A stretch of DNA of 64,000 nt, from positions 277,005 through 341,004 of the forward strand of contig NZ_FUWH01000002.1 of the NCBI RefSeq assembly GCF_900167075.1, read 5' to 3'. The notes under the pieces are model-generated. The model was not told the origin of the DNA and did no database searches. It saw only the letters and a list, made by a program, of their open reading frames with translations. Positions 26,419-35,680 of the stretch are shown here, in pieces. The stretch comes from Sediminibacterium ginsengisoli (GTDB taxonomy: Bacteria > Bacteroidota > Bacteroidia > Chitinophagales > Chitinophagaceae). The position numbers and the translations under genes are program-made. Position 1 is the first letter of the stretch. Each line of letters begins with the position of its first letter.

Positions 26419-27504
26419 ATGAAAAAAATATGCATTGCGTTATTGTTGCCGCTGGCCGGGATCGCACAGACCAGGCAAAACAACGGGTTTGAGGTGAAGG
26501 GAAATATTTCCGGACTGAAAGACAGCACGGTCGTATACCTGATCAACGGCATGAACGGGAAAACCGTTGCAACCTCCACTGCCCGCAAAGGCGTTTTTAC
26601 ACTTCGCGGTTCAGTAACTTCACCGGAGTTGCACCGGGTAGGTTTTGCCGGCCGCCCGGAAGCTTTTGAAATATTCCTTGGCAATGAGAGTGTGACTGCC
26701 ACAGGGGATGTTACCACAATCGCCAATGCTGTAATCAAAGGTTCGCCAACCCAGGACGATTACCAGGTATATAAAGACCGTTTTAACCCGCTGAAAGAAA
26801 AAGTAGTAGGAACCGCTACCCTGATCGACCCGGAGAAAGATCCTGCCAGGAAGGATTCCCTGGTGAAGGCTTTCAATGTTTATAAAAACGAAGTGATTGC
26901 CACAGCGGCCAATTATGTAAAAGAACGCCCGGCATCACCCGTGAGCGCTTTCATATTGTTTGCGATCAGTCCGCTGATGAGTAGTATCGAAGAGCTCGAA
27001 GCCAACTATAACCAGCTTCAGCCTGCTGCATTACAGAATACGTACGCGAAAGCGCTTGCTTCTACTATTGAGAATTCTAAGATCGGTATGGTGGGAACAC
27101 AGGCATTGCCTTTTACGCAGAAAGACACGGCCAACAAACCTGTCAGCCTCGCCTCATTCAAAGGAAAATATGTACTGATCGATTTCTGGGCCAGTTGGTG
27201 CAGACCCTGCCGTATGGAAAACCCTAACGTGGTAAAAGCCTATACGCAGTACAAGAACAAGAATTTCACCGTACTCGGTGTATCACTGGATCAGAGTAAG
27301 GAAAGCTGGCTGAAAGCCATCAAGGAAGACAAACTGACCTGGACGCATGTGAGCGATCTGCAATACTGGAACAACGCAGTTGCGCAGTTATACCGCATCA
27401 CCAGCATCCCGGCCAACCTGCTGCTCGATCCTACAGGAAAGATCATCGGTAAAGACCTGCGCGCGGAGGAGCTCCAGGAAACCCTGAAGAACCTGCTGAA
27501 ATAA
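26419..27504 (+). CDS. Exported TlpA-like thioredoxin with N-terminal DUF4369-like domain
   Basis: 361 residues. A short signal peptide (about 1-16) is followed by a beta-rich region (GFEVKGNISGLKDSTVVYLINGMNGKTVATSTARKG...) resembling DUF4369. A helical linker and a C-terminal thioredoxin domain from about residue 228 follow, with the redox pair Cys261-Arg-Pro-Cys264 in DFWASWCRPCRMENPN and the cis-proline in RITSIPANLLLD. Bacteroidota have many such periplasmic thiol-disulfide proteins. It starts one base after the hisIE stop, making it the last gene of the trp-his transcript, although no link to amino-acid synthesis is obvious. Confidence 0.9.
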   Translation: MKKICIALLLPLAGIAQTRQNNGFEVKGNISGLKDSTVVYLINGMNGKTVATSTARKGVFTLRGSVTSPELHRVGFAGRPEAFEIFLGNESVTATGDVTTIANAVIKGSPTQDDYQVYKDRFNPLKEKVVGTATLIDPEKDPARKDSLVKAFNVYKNEVIATAANYVKERPASPVSAFILFAISPLMSSIEELEANYNQLQPAALQNTYAKALASTIENSKIGMVGTQALPFTQKDTANKPVSLASFKGKYVLIDFWASWCRPCRMENPNVVKAYTQYKNKNFTVLGVSLDQSKESWLKAIKEDKLTWTHVSDLQYWNNAVAQLYRITSIPANLLLDPTGKIIGKDLRAEELQETLKNLLK

Positions 27505-27522
27505 GCTGTTCAACATAAATAA

Positions 27523-27556
27523 CAGAAGAGGGGAAGTCTGCACTTCCCCTCTTCTG
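27523..27556. terminator. Hairpin ending the trp-his-tlpA transcript (bidirectional candidate)
   Basis: A perfect 15-bp inverted repeat (CAGAAGAGGGGAAGT at 27523-27537 with its complement at 27542-27556) around a 4-base loop, lying between converging genes. The plus-strand side has no good T run; on the minus strand TTATTTATG follows. Classification as an intrinsic terminator rests on stem strength and position. Confidence 0.7.
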
Positions 27557-27571
27557 TGCATAGAGCGATCG

Positions 27572-27922
27572 TTATTTGAATGTCTTCTGATACAAAGCTG
27601 CATCGAAACCTACCGTCATCACTTTATCATCTTTTTCAATGACCGGCCTTTTGATCACGCTGGTATTTTCACTCATCAGCGATACTGCAGCTGCCTGCGA
27701 AGTAACAGCGGCCTGAATGACAGGGTCAAGCCCTCTCCAGGTAGTTCCTTTCTTATTAACCAGTATTTCCCAGCCCACCTGTTTGCACCAGGCAGTCAGT
27801 TTAGCCTTGGTGATCCCTGCTTTTTTATAATCATGAAATTCATAGGGAATTCCCTGCTCCCGGAACCAGGTCAACGCCTTTTTAACGGTGTCGCAATTCG
27901 GGATACCATAAATCATATACAT
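27572..27922 (-). CDS. ArsC/Spx (YffB-like) family protein
   Basis: 116 residues, thioredoxin-like ArsC fold. MIYGIPNCDTVKKALTWFREQGIPYEFHDYKKAGI carries a single active cysteine (PNCDT) as in YffB/Spx-type proteins, and VIKRPVIEKDDKVMTVGF is the family's C-terminal motif. It lacks the extra cysteines of a dedicated arsenate reductase, so arsenate detoxification is not supported; a glutathione- or thiol-dependent reductase or regulator is more likely. There are two possible start ATGs two codons apart. Divergent from the receptor gene at 28007. Confidence 0.88.
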   Translation of the reverse strand: MYMIYGIPNCDTVKKALTWFREQGIPYEFHDYKKAGITKAKLTAWCKQVGWEILVNKKGTTWRGLDPVIQAAVTSQAAAVSLMSENTSVIKRPVIEKDDKVMTVGFDAALYQKTFK

Positions 27923-27967
27923 AGTTGACCGATTTAGTGAACAAAATTAGCCAATTGTCTATTTTTT

Positions 27968-27998
27968 TTGAATAAATAGCATGATATAACTTACTTTG
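27968..27998 (+). promoter_or_regulatory. Probable promoter of the beta-barrel receptor gene
   Basis: TTG at 27968-27970 and TTACTTTG at 27991-27998 approximate the -33 and -7 elements, with 28 bases between their final G bases. The ATG at 28007 follows 8 bases after the -7 element, again implying a very short 5' untranslated region. Confidence 0.5.
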
Positions 27999-28006
27999 AT
28001 AGCAAC

Positions 28007-30469
28007 ATGAAGAATTTTGTAGCCCTGGTTTTATTATTAGGTATTGGTCATCTTTTGCCTGCGCAGAACCGCAATGCGAAAGACAAAGGAATGGTTGGCA
28101 TCATTATCGGAAATGTGCTGGACGCGAAAAGCGGTAAACCATTGCCTTATGCGAACCTGTTGCTTTCCAAAATGAACGATACCGCAAAGGGGATCCGTAA
28201 TGCCGCCGATAAGAACGGTGCATTCGAATTTACGGCGCTTCCCTTTGGTTATTACCGGCTCACTGTTGAAGCGGTAGGTTTTGCAAAAACAAACCTCGAT
28301 AGTATTTATCTCCGTGAAGAACGTTATGATTTCAACCTTGGTGATATCAAGCTGAATGATAACAGTACTGCTCTGGATGAAGTGGTTGTATATGCTGAAA
28401 AACCACTGATCGAAAACAAAGATGACAAGCTTACGTATAATGTGGGTGAAAGCGCTCTCAGCAGTGGTTCCAGTACAGCCGAACTGCTGAAGAACATACC
28501 GTTGGTGAACAATGATCCCGACGGGAAAATCCTGCTAAAGGGTAAAGAGCCAAAGATCCTCATAGACGACAAACCAACCGATCTCAGTGCACAGCAATTG
28601 CAGGATCTGCTGGAAAGCATGCCCGGCAGCAGCATCGAAAAGATCGAGATCATGAGTAATCCGCCGCCGCAGTATGCAACCGAAACGGGAGGCGTGATCA
28701 ATATCGTTACCAAGAAAGGAAAGATCGGCTGGGTAGGACGTGTAACCGCAAGCGGGGGGACAAGAGGAGAAGGCAATACAGCCGGGAATGCCAGCTACCG
28801 CAACAAACAGTTTTCCATCAACATCAATGGCGGCGTTACGGGAAGCGTATTTACCGGTAACAGTTACTCCAATCGTGAAAATATTTACAAGGACTCTACA
28901 AACGGTTTGTATACCCAGAGTAATTATAAAAATAAAAGCCTGAGGCCGAATCTCCGCTTGCAGGTAGATTATGAGATCAACAAACAGAACACGCTCAACT
29001 TTACATACCAGGGTAACCTGAACATGTTCGATAACATGAGCTTCACGGAGTATCGCAATATCAACCGGTTCGATGATGTTTATAAGATCAGTAACCGTAA
29101 AAACGGCAGTGATGGTACCGGTTACGGGCATAACGTGTCCGTAAGCTATACCCGGCGCGCAAAAAATAATCTTGCAGAATATTTCCGTGTGATCCTGAAC
29201 GGGAATGTTGGTAAGAACGACAATGACCTCAACTACTTCCAGCAGTTCTTACGCCCGGACTATGTACCTACGGGTGTGGATTCAACACAGGCGCAATTAC
29301 TCGATAACTATTCAAGATCCGGATCGCTGCGGGTGGATTATAACAAGCCGCTGATGTGGAAAGGAAGCAACTTTTCAACCGGCGCTACTTATCAGAAATC
29401 ACATAACCACAATGCGCTGAACACAAGCTACCTGCGTAAATCAGACAGCGTATTCATTCCGAACGATCTGCTCAGTAACGACTTTAAATTCTACCAGGAC
29501 ATTTTTACCATCCGGGCCGGGCTTAGTTTCCTGTTCCCTGGTCAGTTGCGTGTTACGGGCGGCGCACAGGCAGAACAGACTACTATGTCGTTCGACTTTA
29601 TCAAAGGCAATGTTTCCAATGTTGATAATAAATACTGGAATGTGCTGCCTAATCTTACCATCCGGAAAGAATTCAACAAAACGCTGAATACGTCATTGGT
29701 GTACCGTGCCACTATCCGCAGGCCGGGTATTGGTGAACTGAATCCGAATATCACTTATACCGATCCATACAATATCCGTTTCGGTAATCCATTCCTCCGG
29801 CCGTCTACTTCAGACAATTTCGACTGGAATGTGAGCTGGATCAAAGGCAAGTATTATGTGAATACATCGGTCGGTTACAATAAAGTAAAAGAAGTGATCA
29901 ACTCCATCCGTACTCTTGTTGGTGGCGGTAAAACAGAAACCACCTGGCTCAATATTGCCGACAGGCAGGAATATGAAGCCAGCGTATTCGGCGGTTTTAC
30001 TTTCTCAAGGGTATTCCGTGTGAACGGCAGCGTGGTTTTCAGGCATAACCAATACGGTGAAAGGGAAAAAGTATTGTATAAATACCGTGACGGGAACACT
30101 TTCCTCACAACGCTGAACTATTCTTTCACACCGTCTAACGTACTTTCTTTCGAAGGTAACGCACGGTTTAATAATTATGCGGATGCACAGGGTAAGAGCC
30201 GCAGTAACCTGAATATGAATTTCGGGATCCAGCGTAAGTTCATGGACCGCAGGCTGATCGTTACGCTGAATATCATTGATCCGTTCACGGTGCAGAAATA
30301 TACCACATATACATACGGACCTAACTTTAATCTCGAGAATTTCAGTTCAACCAATTCCCGCAATTTCAGGTTAACGGTGAGTTACCAGCTGAACAGGATT
30401 GTACAGAAACCACAAATGAGCGAAAAGCAGAAAAAAGCAATGCTGGATAAATTGAAAACGAAGAAATAG
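28007..30469 (+). CDS. Outer-membrane beta-barrel receptor with carboxypeptidase-regulatory-like domain
   Basis: 820 residues with signal peptide (about 1-20, ending LLPAQ). Residues of about 28-115 are a CarboxypepD_reg-type beta sandwich (VGIIIGNVLDAKSGKPLPYANLLL, FTALPFGYYRLTVEAVGF). Residues of about 120-225 are a TonB plug domain (LDEVVVYAEKPLIENKDDKLTYNV, IEKIEIMSNPPPQYATETGGVINIVTKKG). The rest is a barrel of the OMP_b-brl_3 type, ending in basic residues rather than the usual aromatic terminus. No SusD partner is nearby, so a glycan-uptake role is not indicated; iron complex or peptide uptake or an adhesion role is possible. Substrate unknown. Confidence 0.88.
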   Translation: MKNFVALVLLLGIGHLLPAQNRNAKDKGMVGIIIGNVLDAKSGKPLPYANLLLSKMNDTAKGIRNAADKNGAFEFTALPFGYYRLTVEAVGFAKTNLDSIYLREERYDFNLGDIKLNDNSTALDEVVVYAEKPLIENKDDKLTYNVGESALSSGSSTAELLKNIPLVNNDPDGKILLKGKEPKILIDDKPTDLSAQQLQDLLESMPGSSIEKIEIMSNPPPQYATETGGVINIVTKKGKIGWVGRVTASGGTRGEGNTAGNASYRNKQFSININGGVTGSVFTGNSYSNRENIYKDSTNGLYTQSNYKNKSLRPNLRLQVDYEINKQNTLNFTYQGNLNMFDNMSFTEYRNINRFDDVYKISNRKNGSDGTGYGHNVSVSYTRRAKNNLAEYFRVILNGNVGKNDNDLNYFQQFLRPDYVPTGVDSTQAQLLDNYSRSGSLRVDYNKPLMWKGSNFSTGATYQKSHNHNALNTSYLRKSDSVFIPNDLLSNDFKFYQDIFTIRAGLSFLFPGQLRVTGGAQAEQTTMSFDFIKGNVSNVDNKYWNVLPNLTIRKEFNKTLNTSLVYRATIRRPGIGELNPNITYTDPYNIRFGNPFLRPSTSDNFDWNVSWIKGKYYVNTSVGYNKVKEVINSIRTLVGGGKTETTWLNIADRQEYEASVFGGFTFSRVFRVNGSVVFRHNQYGEREKVLYKYRDGNTFLTTLNYSFTPSNVLSFEGNARFNNYADAQGKSRSNLNMNFGIQRKFMDRRLIVTLNIIDPFTVQKYTTYTYGPNFNLENFSSTNSRNFRLTVSYQLNRIVQKPQMSEKQKKAMLDKLKTKK

Positions 30470-30484
30470 AACGAAGCCGGAAAG

Positions 30485-30883
30485 TTATTCCTGGTTTTCT
30501 TCATCAACCGATTCGCCTTCTTTCAGTTCCCTGCCGAACTGCAGCATATATCCATTGTTGTCGAGGATTGCGAATTCACGCATACAATGCCGGAAATTAC
30601 CGATCGCATAACCGATCCTGGCTTTGTCTTTCAGCATTGTCCATGCTTCATCTACATCTGCAGTATAGATGTAAAAACTCCCGGTGCATAATGGCTGCCC
30701 ATCATAGGGAGAGTGCTCATTCGGTCGTGCAAACATGAGGTTTACCTGGTCGCGGCGCAAATGACACCAGCCCCAGTCGGCATTGTACTCATCGAGGGTA
30801 AAACCGAGAAGGCCACTGTAAAAATCAATAGTGCCTTCCAGGTCGTTGGTCCAGAGCAAGGGGGTAAGTGCATCCAACCGCAT
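30485..30883 (-). CDS. VOC-family (glyoxalase/bleomycin-resistance-like) protein
   Basis: 132 residues. The start LDALTPLLWTNDLEGTIDFYSGLLGFTLDEYN is the first beta-alpha-beta-beta-beta module, and GSFYIYTADVDEAWTMLKDKARIGYAIGNF...REFAILDNNGYMLQFGREL is the second. ILDNNGYMLQFGREL is the standard C-terminal metal/substrate element of small dioxygenase-like proteins. Members bind small molecules, sometimes as enzymes and sometimes as binding proteins; this one cannot be assigned. It ends 15 bases from the converging receptor gene and sits just downstream of the conserved hypothetical gene. Confidence 0.87.
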   Translation of the reverse strand: MRLDALTPLLWTNDLEGTIDFYSGLLGFTLDEYNADWGWCHLRRDQVNLMFARPNEHSPYDGQPLCTGSFYIYTADVDEAWTMLKDKARIGYAIGNFRHCMREFAILDNNGYMLQFGRELKEGESVDEENQE

Positions 30884-30892
30884 AAGCTTTAT

Positions 30893-31408
30893 TTAAGAGT
30901 GTTGCAGTGCCGGGATTCTTGCAGCGAGCCAGCTTTGTTTTACCGGAATGATCCAGTTATTCAGCAGGTCTTTTTTTGTAGCTGCGAGGTTGTTGAAATA
31001 TAAAGTGTCGCCTTTGATAAACCCGTTTTCCAATGCATAGGTCAGTTGCGGCATGGGCAAGACTTCCACTTTGTCTTTCACCACAAAAGCAAGGCTCTGC
31101 CTGTTGAACATATCCACTTTAAAAAGGGATTCTATCTTTTTGATAACACGAACAGAACTGTCGGTGCTGCAGCCGCTTACGTCGGTCACGGTCTCGTCTG
31201 CCATCAGTACGATGAACTGGCCGAAAAACAGGTTTGCATAACCTTTAACCGGCGTACCGTGCGTATTCCATGAGGCTGTGAATTCCTGCAGCAGCGGTTC
31301 TATTTCCAGTGCTTCGGATATGGTAAATAAACGGCTGCTCTGGTAGATCCAGACCCTTGAAGAGTCGTGGAAGTCGGCAGGTATATATTGCTGGTAATCT
31401 AAATTCAT
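30893..31408 (-). CDS. Conserved hypothetical cytosolic protein
   Basis: 171 residues, no signal peptide or membrane segment. I recognise it only as a kind of protein common in Bacteroidota that is sometimes labelled, without visible support, as an ABC transporter ATPase; there is no Walker A or B motif. Features include YIPADFHDSSRVWIYQSSR near the start, SWNTHGTPVKGYANLFFGQFIVLMADE, and VSGCSTDSSVRVIKKIE, which holds one conserved-looking cysteine. It is 9 bases ahead of the VOC gene and 42 bases after the Fe-S protein gene, so probably part of the same minus-strand transcript. Confidence 0.8.
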   Translation of the reverse strand: MNLDYQQYIPADFHDSSRVWIYQSSRLFTISEALEIEPLLQEFTASWNTHGTPVKGYANLFFGQFIVLMADETVTDVSGCSTDSSVRVIKKIESLFKVDMFNRQSLAFVVKDKVEVLPMPQLTYALENGFIKGDTLYFNNLAATKKDLLNNWIIPVKQSWLAARIPALQHS

Positions 31409-31450
31409 AAGGCAAAATTAAGCATTTGCCCGATTATGTGCTTTCCGGGC

Positions 31451-32230
31451 TCAGGCCATACTGCTGTTGATCAGCTCGGCGATATCCAGAACGGCCACTT
31501 CGTTTTCCTTTTCCCTGTTCTTGACGCCATCCGTCATCATGGTATTGCAGAAAGGACAGGCAGAAGCGATCACGGCAGCGCCGGTAGCGAGGGCTTCATC
31601 GGTTCTTTCAATGTTGATGCGTTTATCCCCCGGTTCATCTTCCTTGAACATCTGGGCACCGCCCGCGCCGCAGCAAAGGCCTTTGGAACGGCATCTTTTC
31701 ATTTCCACCAGTTCGGCATCGAGGATTTCCAGCACTTTTCTCGGTGCTTCATAGATATCGTTTGCGCGGCCGAGATAACAACTGTCGTGGTAAGAGATCT
31801 TCTTCCCTTTGAAGCTGCCGCCTTCTTTCATTTTGATGCGTCCGGTATCAATCAGTTCCTGCAATAATGTGGTGTGATGGATCACATCGTAATTGCCGCC
31901 CAGTTCCGGGTATTCGTTTTTGAGGGTATTGAAGCAGTGCGGGCAAGTGGTTACGATCTTTTTGATGCCATAACCATTCAGTACCTGTATGTTCTGATAG
32001 GCCATCATCTGGAACAGGAATTCATTGCCGGCCCTGCGTGCAGGATCGCCGGTGCAGGCTTCTTCCTTGCCGAGGATGGCATACTTCATACCAACCTTAT
32101 CCAGTATGGATGCAAATGCTTTCGTGATCTTCTGTGCACGCTGGTCAAAGCTGCCCGAGCAACCAACCCAGAAAAGGATCTCGGGAGATTCGCCGTTTGC
32201 CATCATTTCGGCCATGGTATTCACCTTCAT
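31451..32230 (-). CDS. CCG-domain Fe-S protein (heterodisulfide-reductase-B / LutA-like)
   Basis: 259 residues. Two cysteine-rich CCG domains. The second is canonical (HDSCYLGRAN, then KGLCCGAGG, then CPFC at 153-237). The first has VGCSGSFD, ACTGDPAR and TTCPHCFNTL, with CTG in place of CCG. Such domains bind a [4Fe-4S] or non-cubane cluster and act in electron transfer, as in HdrB, GlpC, GlcF and LutA. The usual ferredoxin-like or membrane partner is not adjacent in this window. Likely cytosolic. Downstream of the big receptor gene's terminator, so transcribed on its own. Confidence 0.88.
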   Translation of the reverse strand: MKVNTMAEMMANGESPEILFWVGCSGSFDQRAQKITKAFASILDKVGMKYAILGKEEACTGDPARRAGNEFLFQMMAYQNIQVLNGYGIKKIVTTCPHCFNTLKNEYPELGGNYDVIHHTTLLQELIDTGRIKMKEGGSFKGKKISYHDSCYLGRANDIYEAPRKVLEILDAELVEMKRCRSKGLCCGAGGAQMFKEDEPGDKRINIERTDEALATGAAVIASACPFCNTMMTDGVKNREKENEVAVLDIAELINSSMA

Positions 32231-32339
32231 ACAGTACTGCTTTATTGATTCAATTCTCTATGCAAATGTAAGGGCTGACAGCAACCGATTTCGTCTTTAT
32301 CGAGAAAACTGGAATTTTTAAGGAGGAATAGTCACAAAT

Positions 32340-32370
32340 AAAAACGTCTCCCCGTTTGGAGAGACGCTTT
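32340..32370 (-). terminator. Intrinsic terminator after the Oar-like receptor gene
   Basis: CGTCTC (32345-32350) pairs with GAGACG (32361-32366), with two further inner G-C pairs past a one-base bulge. It is followed on the minus strand by TTTTTATTT. It lies 20 bases after the receptor stop. Confidence 0.78.
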
Positions 32371-32389
32371 ATATTGTTACCGTACAGGA

Positions 32390-35300
32390 TTAGAACCTGA
32401 TCCTGAATTCCAGCTGGCTGTTCCACCTTGAAGAATAACCAGGTGTTACAGTAGTGGTTACAGAACCCGGACGGCCTGTAGTTGGGTTGAATGTATACCT
32501 TGGTACCAGGCTGTTGGCAGCATAGCTTACGCTCAGCAGTTGGAACTGATCGAAGCTTGCGAAGAACTGACGGCCCCAATCCCTGTTCAGGAAGTTGCTG
32601 AAGTTCATCATGCTGTAAATAACCTGTGCAGAGTATTTCTTGTTACCCAGTTTGATAGTGAAGTCCTGAGCCAGGCGCAGATCCACTACGTTGGTGAATT
32701 CTGTACGTGAAGCATTTCTTTCAGCATACTGACCACGACGTGTTCTCAGGTATTTGTCGTTGTTGATGTATGCATCGAACGCTGCTTTCTGTGCATCAGG
32801 AGTTGCAGTAACTGCACTTGAGGTAATGAAAGTCATATTCGCCAGATCCTGTGTTGTAGGAACATAGATCAGGTCGTAGAAGTTGATACCATCCCTGTTA
32901 GCCTGACCATTGTAGATGTAGCTGTAAGGGTTACCAGACTGACCATTGTAAGTCAGACCGATCGTTGTAGCCAGTTTGCCACCGGCATAAGTGAACTTCT
33001 TGCTTACGAATGCAAATACCCTGTGACCGAAGCTGTTATCGGAAACGCTTCTTGTGAGGTAGTTACGTCCGTTGATGCTCTCCTGGCTGCTCCACTGGCT
33101 ACCATTGGTTGAGCTTTGTGCATCGTTTACAACGAATGACTCACCGTAGTTATAGCTTGCAGAGAAGTTGAAGCCTGTTCTCGTGGTTTTGTTAACCAGG
33201 AAGGTCAGGTTGTAAGAGAATCCTTTTTCACCTTCCTGATTGCTGATGAGGTAAACACCGCTGCCATAAGGGTTGATACCGTTGCTTCTGATAGGGATCT
33301 GGTTTGATGCAGATGCTGCAGTACCATATACCAGGCGGTTATCCGGTCCTACTGATCTTACGGTAGGAGGGATCAGGTTGATGTTCTGGTAAGCGATATC
33401 ATTGATATTCTTGGTGAACATACCTTCTACGGTTACAGTCCAGCCATGACCCAGGTTCTTGTCAGCTGCAAGTGAAGTCCTGAATACTTTTGGCGTTTTG
33501 AATTCTTTAGCGATCAGGTCAAGCTGTCCTTTTGCGTTGTCGAGGCTGATACCAACCTCAGCAGCAGTGTAAGGAGTAGTTCTGTAACGAACCTTGTCAG
33601 CATTCCAGATGGCAGCATTCACAGAAGTGCTCAGTGTGTAGCTTCCTACTGAACGGCCGGTCTGGTTGTAAACACCACCAGGCCATACCAATGGAATACG
33701 TCCGGTAAACATACCCAGACCACCACGGATCACGAGACCTTCTTCAGGGATCTTGTAAGTGAAACCTACGCGGGGTGACAGAGATACCGGTACTTTAGCC
33801 ATCTGGCCAGGCATTGCGCCTTTCAGATCATAGTACTGTGCAAATTTCGGTAAAGCAGAATCGATCGCGAACTGATCGAAGATCGGTTTGGTGATGAACT
33901 TGTAGTAGTCAGCACGCAGACCAACAGTAACAGTGAAGTTCTGGTTTACTTTGATATCATCGTTCAGGAACAGTGCACCCCTGAATACGTTGAATTTAGC
34001 AGCAGCATCAGTTGTTTTCTCGTCCATTGAACCAACGAGCGGGAAACCAACCTGGTATTGCCTTGGCTTCGCATCATTCAGGAAGTCGGCAACACTGTTG
34101 TACTGGTAAGTACCGGTACCGTTTGAAATGAATGAGTTGAATGCCTTGTAATATTCAGCCTCGAAACCAGCAGTCAGGTTATGTTTGCCCAGGACAAATT
34201 TGAACTGGTCAGACAGGTTGTAACTGCTTTGTTTCAGGTAGTTGAAAGTTGAGTTCGCTTCTGTACCGAAACGGATGCTTCCCCCTGTACCATCGGTGAT
34301 GGTTACGCTTGGTGCAACAGCTCCGCCCAGCGGACCGCGGTCATCTTCAACGTCAGTAATCGTGAAGAGTAAACGGTTGCTTGAGCTTTTACCGATCGTG
34401 CTTTTCAGCTCAAGTGAACCTGAAGCTGTCTTTGTAGGGAAGCGGTAACCGTAGTTAGAGAAGTTCAGCTGGTTTGGAGTGCTTGAGAATACGATCAGTT
34501 TGTCGCCTTTTGTATAACGGAAGCTACCAGTCAGTTTGTTTTTCTCGTTGATGTTCCAGTCTACTTTAACAGTCAGTTTGTCTGATTTCAGTTCGCCGAG
34601 GCTGTTATCGTAAGTACCCGGGTTATATCCGCCGCTTCTTGCGATGATATTGTTCATCAGCGCCTGGAGAGCAGCAGGTGTTTTGGTGTCTCCATTATAG
34701 GTAGACAGGTCAAACGGGTTTGGAGTCTGGTCTCTCTGAAGCTCGCCGCTCACAAAGTAGAACAGTTTGTTTTTGATGATGGCGCCGCCGAGGGTAAAGC
34801 CGTACAGTTTGTTGCTGAAAGGGCTGTATCTGGTAGCCTGATCTTTAGGACCTGTAGGTGTTTTACCTGCCAGGTTCTGGTTACGGAAGATGTAGTAAGC
34901 AGAACCGTGGGTCTGGTTGGTACCGGACTTGGTGATGGCGTTGATCGCACCACCGGTAAAGTTACCTACAGAGGCATCGTAAGGAGAGATCATCACCTGG
35001 ATCTGATCGATCGCATCGATGGATAAAGGTGAAATGCTCGACTGGCCACCATTTGTTCCGCTGTATGCCAGACCGAATACGTCGTTATTTACAGCTCCAT
35101 CCACATAGAAAGAGTTGTAACGGAGGTTCTGGCCTGCAATCGAGAAACCGTTTTCGCTGGAAGCGTTACCGCCGCTCGCTAATTTGAATTGAGGAGTACT
35201 TCTCAGGTAATCGGCAAGACCACGGCCAACAGTAGGCATGGTTTCGATCCTTTCTCTTCCGAGCGTAGTAGAGGTTCCGTTTTTGTTGGCATCTGTTTTG

Positions 35301-35680
35301 GAAGCAGCTGCAGTTACAACAACGGTGCCCAGGTTTGTAGTTTGCTCACCAACCACGAAGTCAGATTTCAGCGGCTCACCGAGGAGCAGGTAGATATCTG
35401 ATCTTTTTTCTGTGTTCAGACCCACAAAGCTCACCTGGATGGTGTAAGGACCACCCGGGTTCATGTTTGCGATACCATAGGTACCACCTTTACGGGTTTG
35501 TGTGGTGTAAACTGTTCCTGTTGGCTCATGGGTAGCTTTCACAGTAGCGCCAACCAGCTCTTTTCCGTCTGCGGTTGTTACCGTTCCGGAAATGCTACTT
35601 GTTGTTACCTGTGCGAAAGAGCTTACAGAAAATAACAATGCCAGACCGAAGGTCAGCATCACGATAATCTTTTTTCTCAT
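32390..35680 (-). CDS. Oar-like TonB-dependent outer-membrane receptor
   Basis: 1,096 residues from ATG 35678-35680 (MRKKIIVMLTFGLALLFSVSSFAQ is the signal peptide; an upstream in-frame start adds 21 unlikely residues). Domains: CarboxypepD_reg about 28-115 (ISGTVTTADGKELVGATVKATHEPTG), TonB plug about 120-240 (TLGRERIETMPTVGRGLADYLRSTPQF, DAIDQIQVMISPYDASVGNFTGGAINAITKSGTN), then a very large barrel ending in LEFRIRF, whose terminal Phe suits BAM insertion. This is the Myxococcus Oar-like family, linked to envelope protein handling or uptake and secretion of large substrates; the ligand is unknown. Monocistronic: a terminator follows and a long intergenic region precedes it. Confidence 0.93.
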   Translation of the reverse strand: MRKKIIVMLTFGLALLFSVSSFAQVTTSSISGTVTTADGKELVGATVKATHEPTGTVYTTQTRKGGTYGIANMNPGGPYTIQVSFVGLNTEKRSDIYLLLGEPLKSDFVVGEQTTNLGTVVVTAAASKTDANKNGTSTTLGRERIETMPTVGRGLADYLRSTPQFKLASGGNASSENGFSIAGQNLRYNSFYVDGAVNNDVFGLAYSGTNGGQSSISPLSIDAIDQIQVMISPYDASVGNFTGGAINAITKSGTNQTHGSAYYIFRNQNLAGKTPTGPKDQATRYSPFSNKLYGFTLGGAIIKNKLFYFVSGELQRDQTPNPFDLSTYNGDTKTPAALQALMNNIIARSGGYNPGTYDNSLGELKSDKLTVKVDWNINEKNKLTGSFRYTKGDKLIVFSSTPNQLNFSNYGYRFPTKTASGSLELKSTIGKSSSNRLLFTITDVEDDRGPLGGAVAPSVTITDGTGGSIRFGTEANSTFNYLKQSSYNLSDQFKFVLGKHNLTAGFEAEYYKAFNSFISNGTGTYQYNSVADFLNDAKPRQYQVGFPLVGSMDEKTTDAAAKFNVFRGALFLNDDIKVNQNFTVTVGLRADYYKFITKPIFDQFAIDSALPKFAQYYDLKGAMPGQMAKVPVSLSPRVGFTYKIPEEGLVIRGGLGMFTGRIPLVWPGGVYNQTGRSVGSYTLSTSVNAAIWNADKVRYRTTPYTAAEVGISLDNAKGQLDLIAKEFKTPKVFRTSLAADKNLGHGWTVTVEGMFTKNINDIAYQNINLIPPTVRSVGPDNRLVYGTAASASNQIPIRSNGINPYGSGVYLISNQEGEKGFSYNLTFLVNKTTRTGFNFSASYNYGESFVVNDAQSSTNGSQWSSQESINGRNYLTRSVSDNSFGHRVFAFVSKKFTYAGGKLATTIGLTYNGQSGNPYSYIYNGQANRDGINFYDLIYVPTTQDLANMTFITSSAVTATPDAQKAAFDAYINNDKYLRTRRGQYAERNASRTEFTNVVDLRLAQDFTIKLGNKKYSAQVIYSMMNFSNFLNRDWGRQFFASFDQFQLLSVSYAANSLVPRYTFNPTTGRPGSVTTTVTPGYSSRWNSQLEFRIRF

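Noticed and set aside
27572..27922. Dedicated arsenate reductase
   Set aside because: Only one active-site Cys in the YffB/Spx arrangement and no ars genes nearby.
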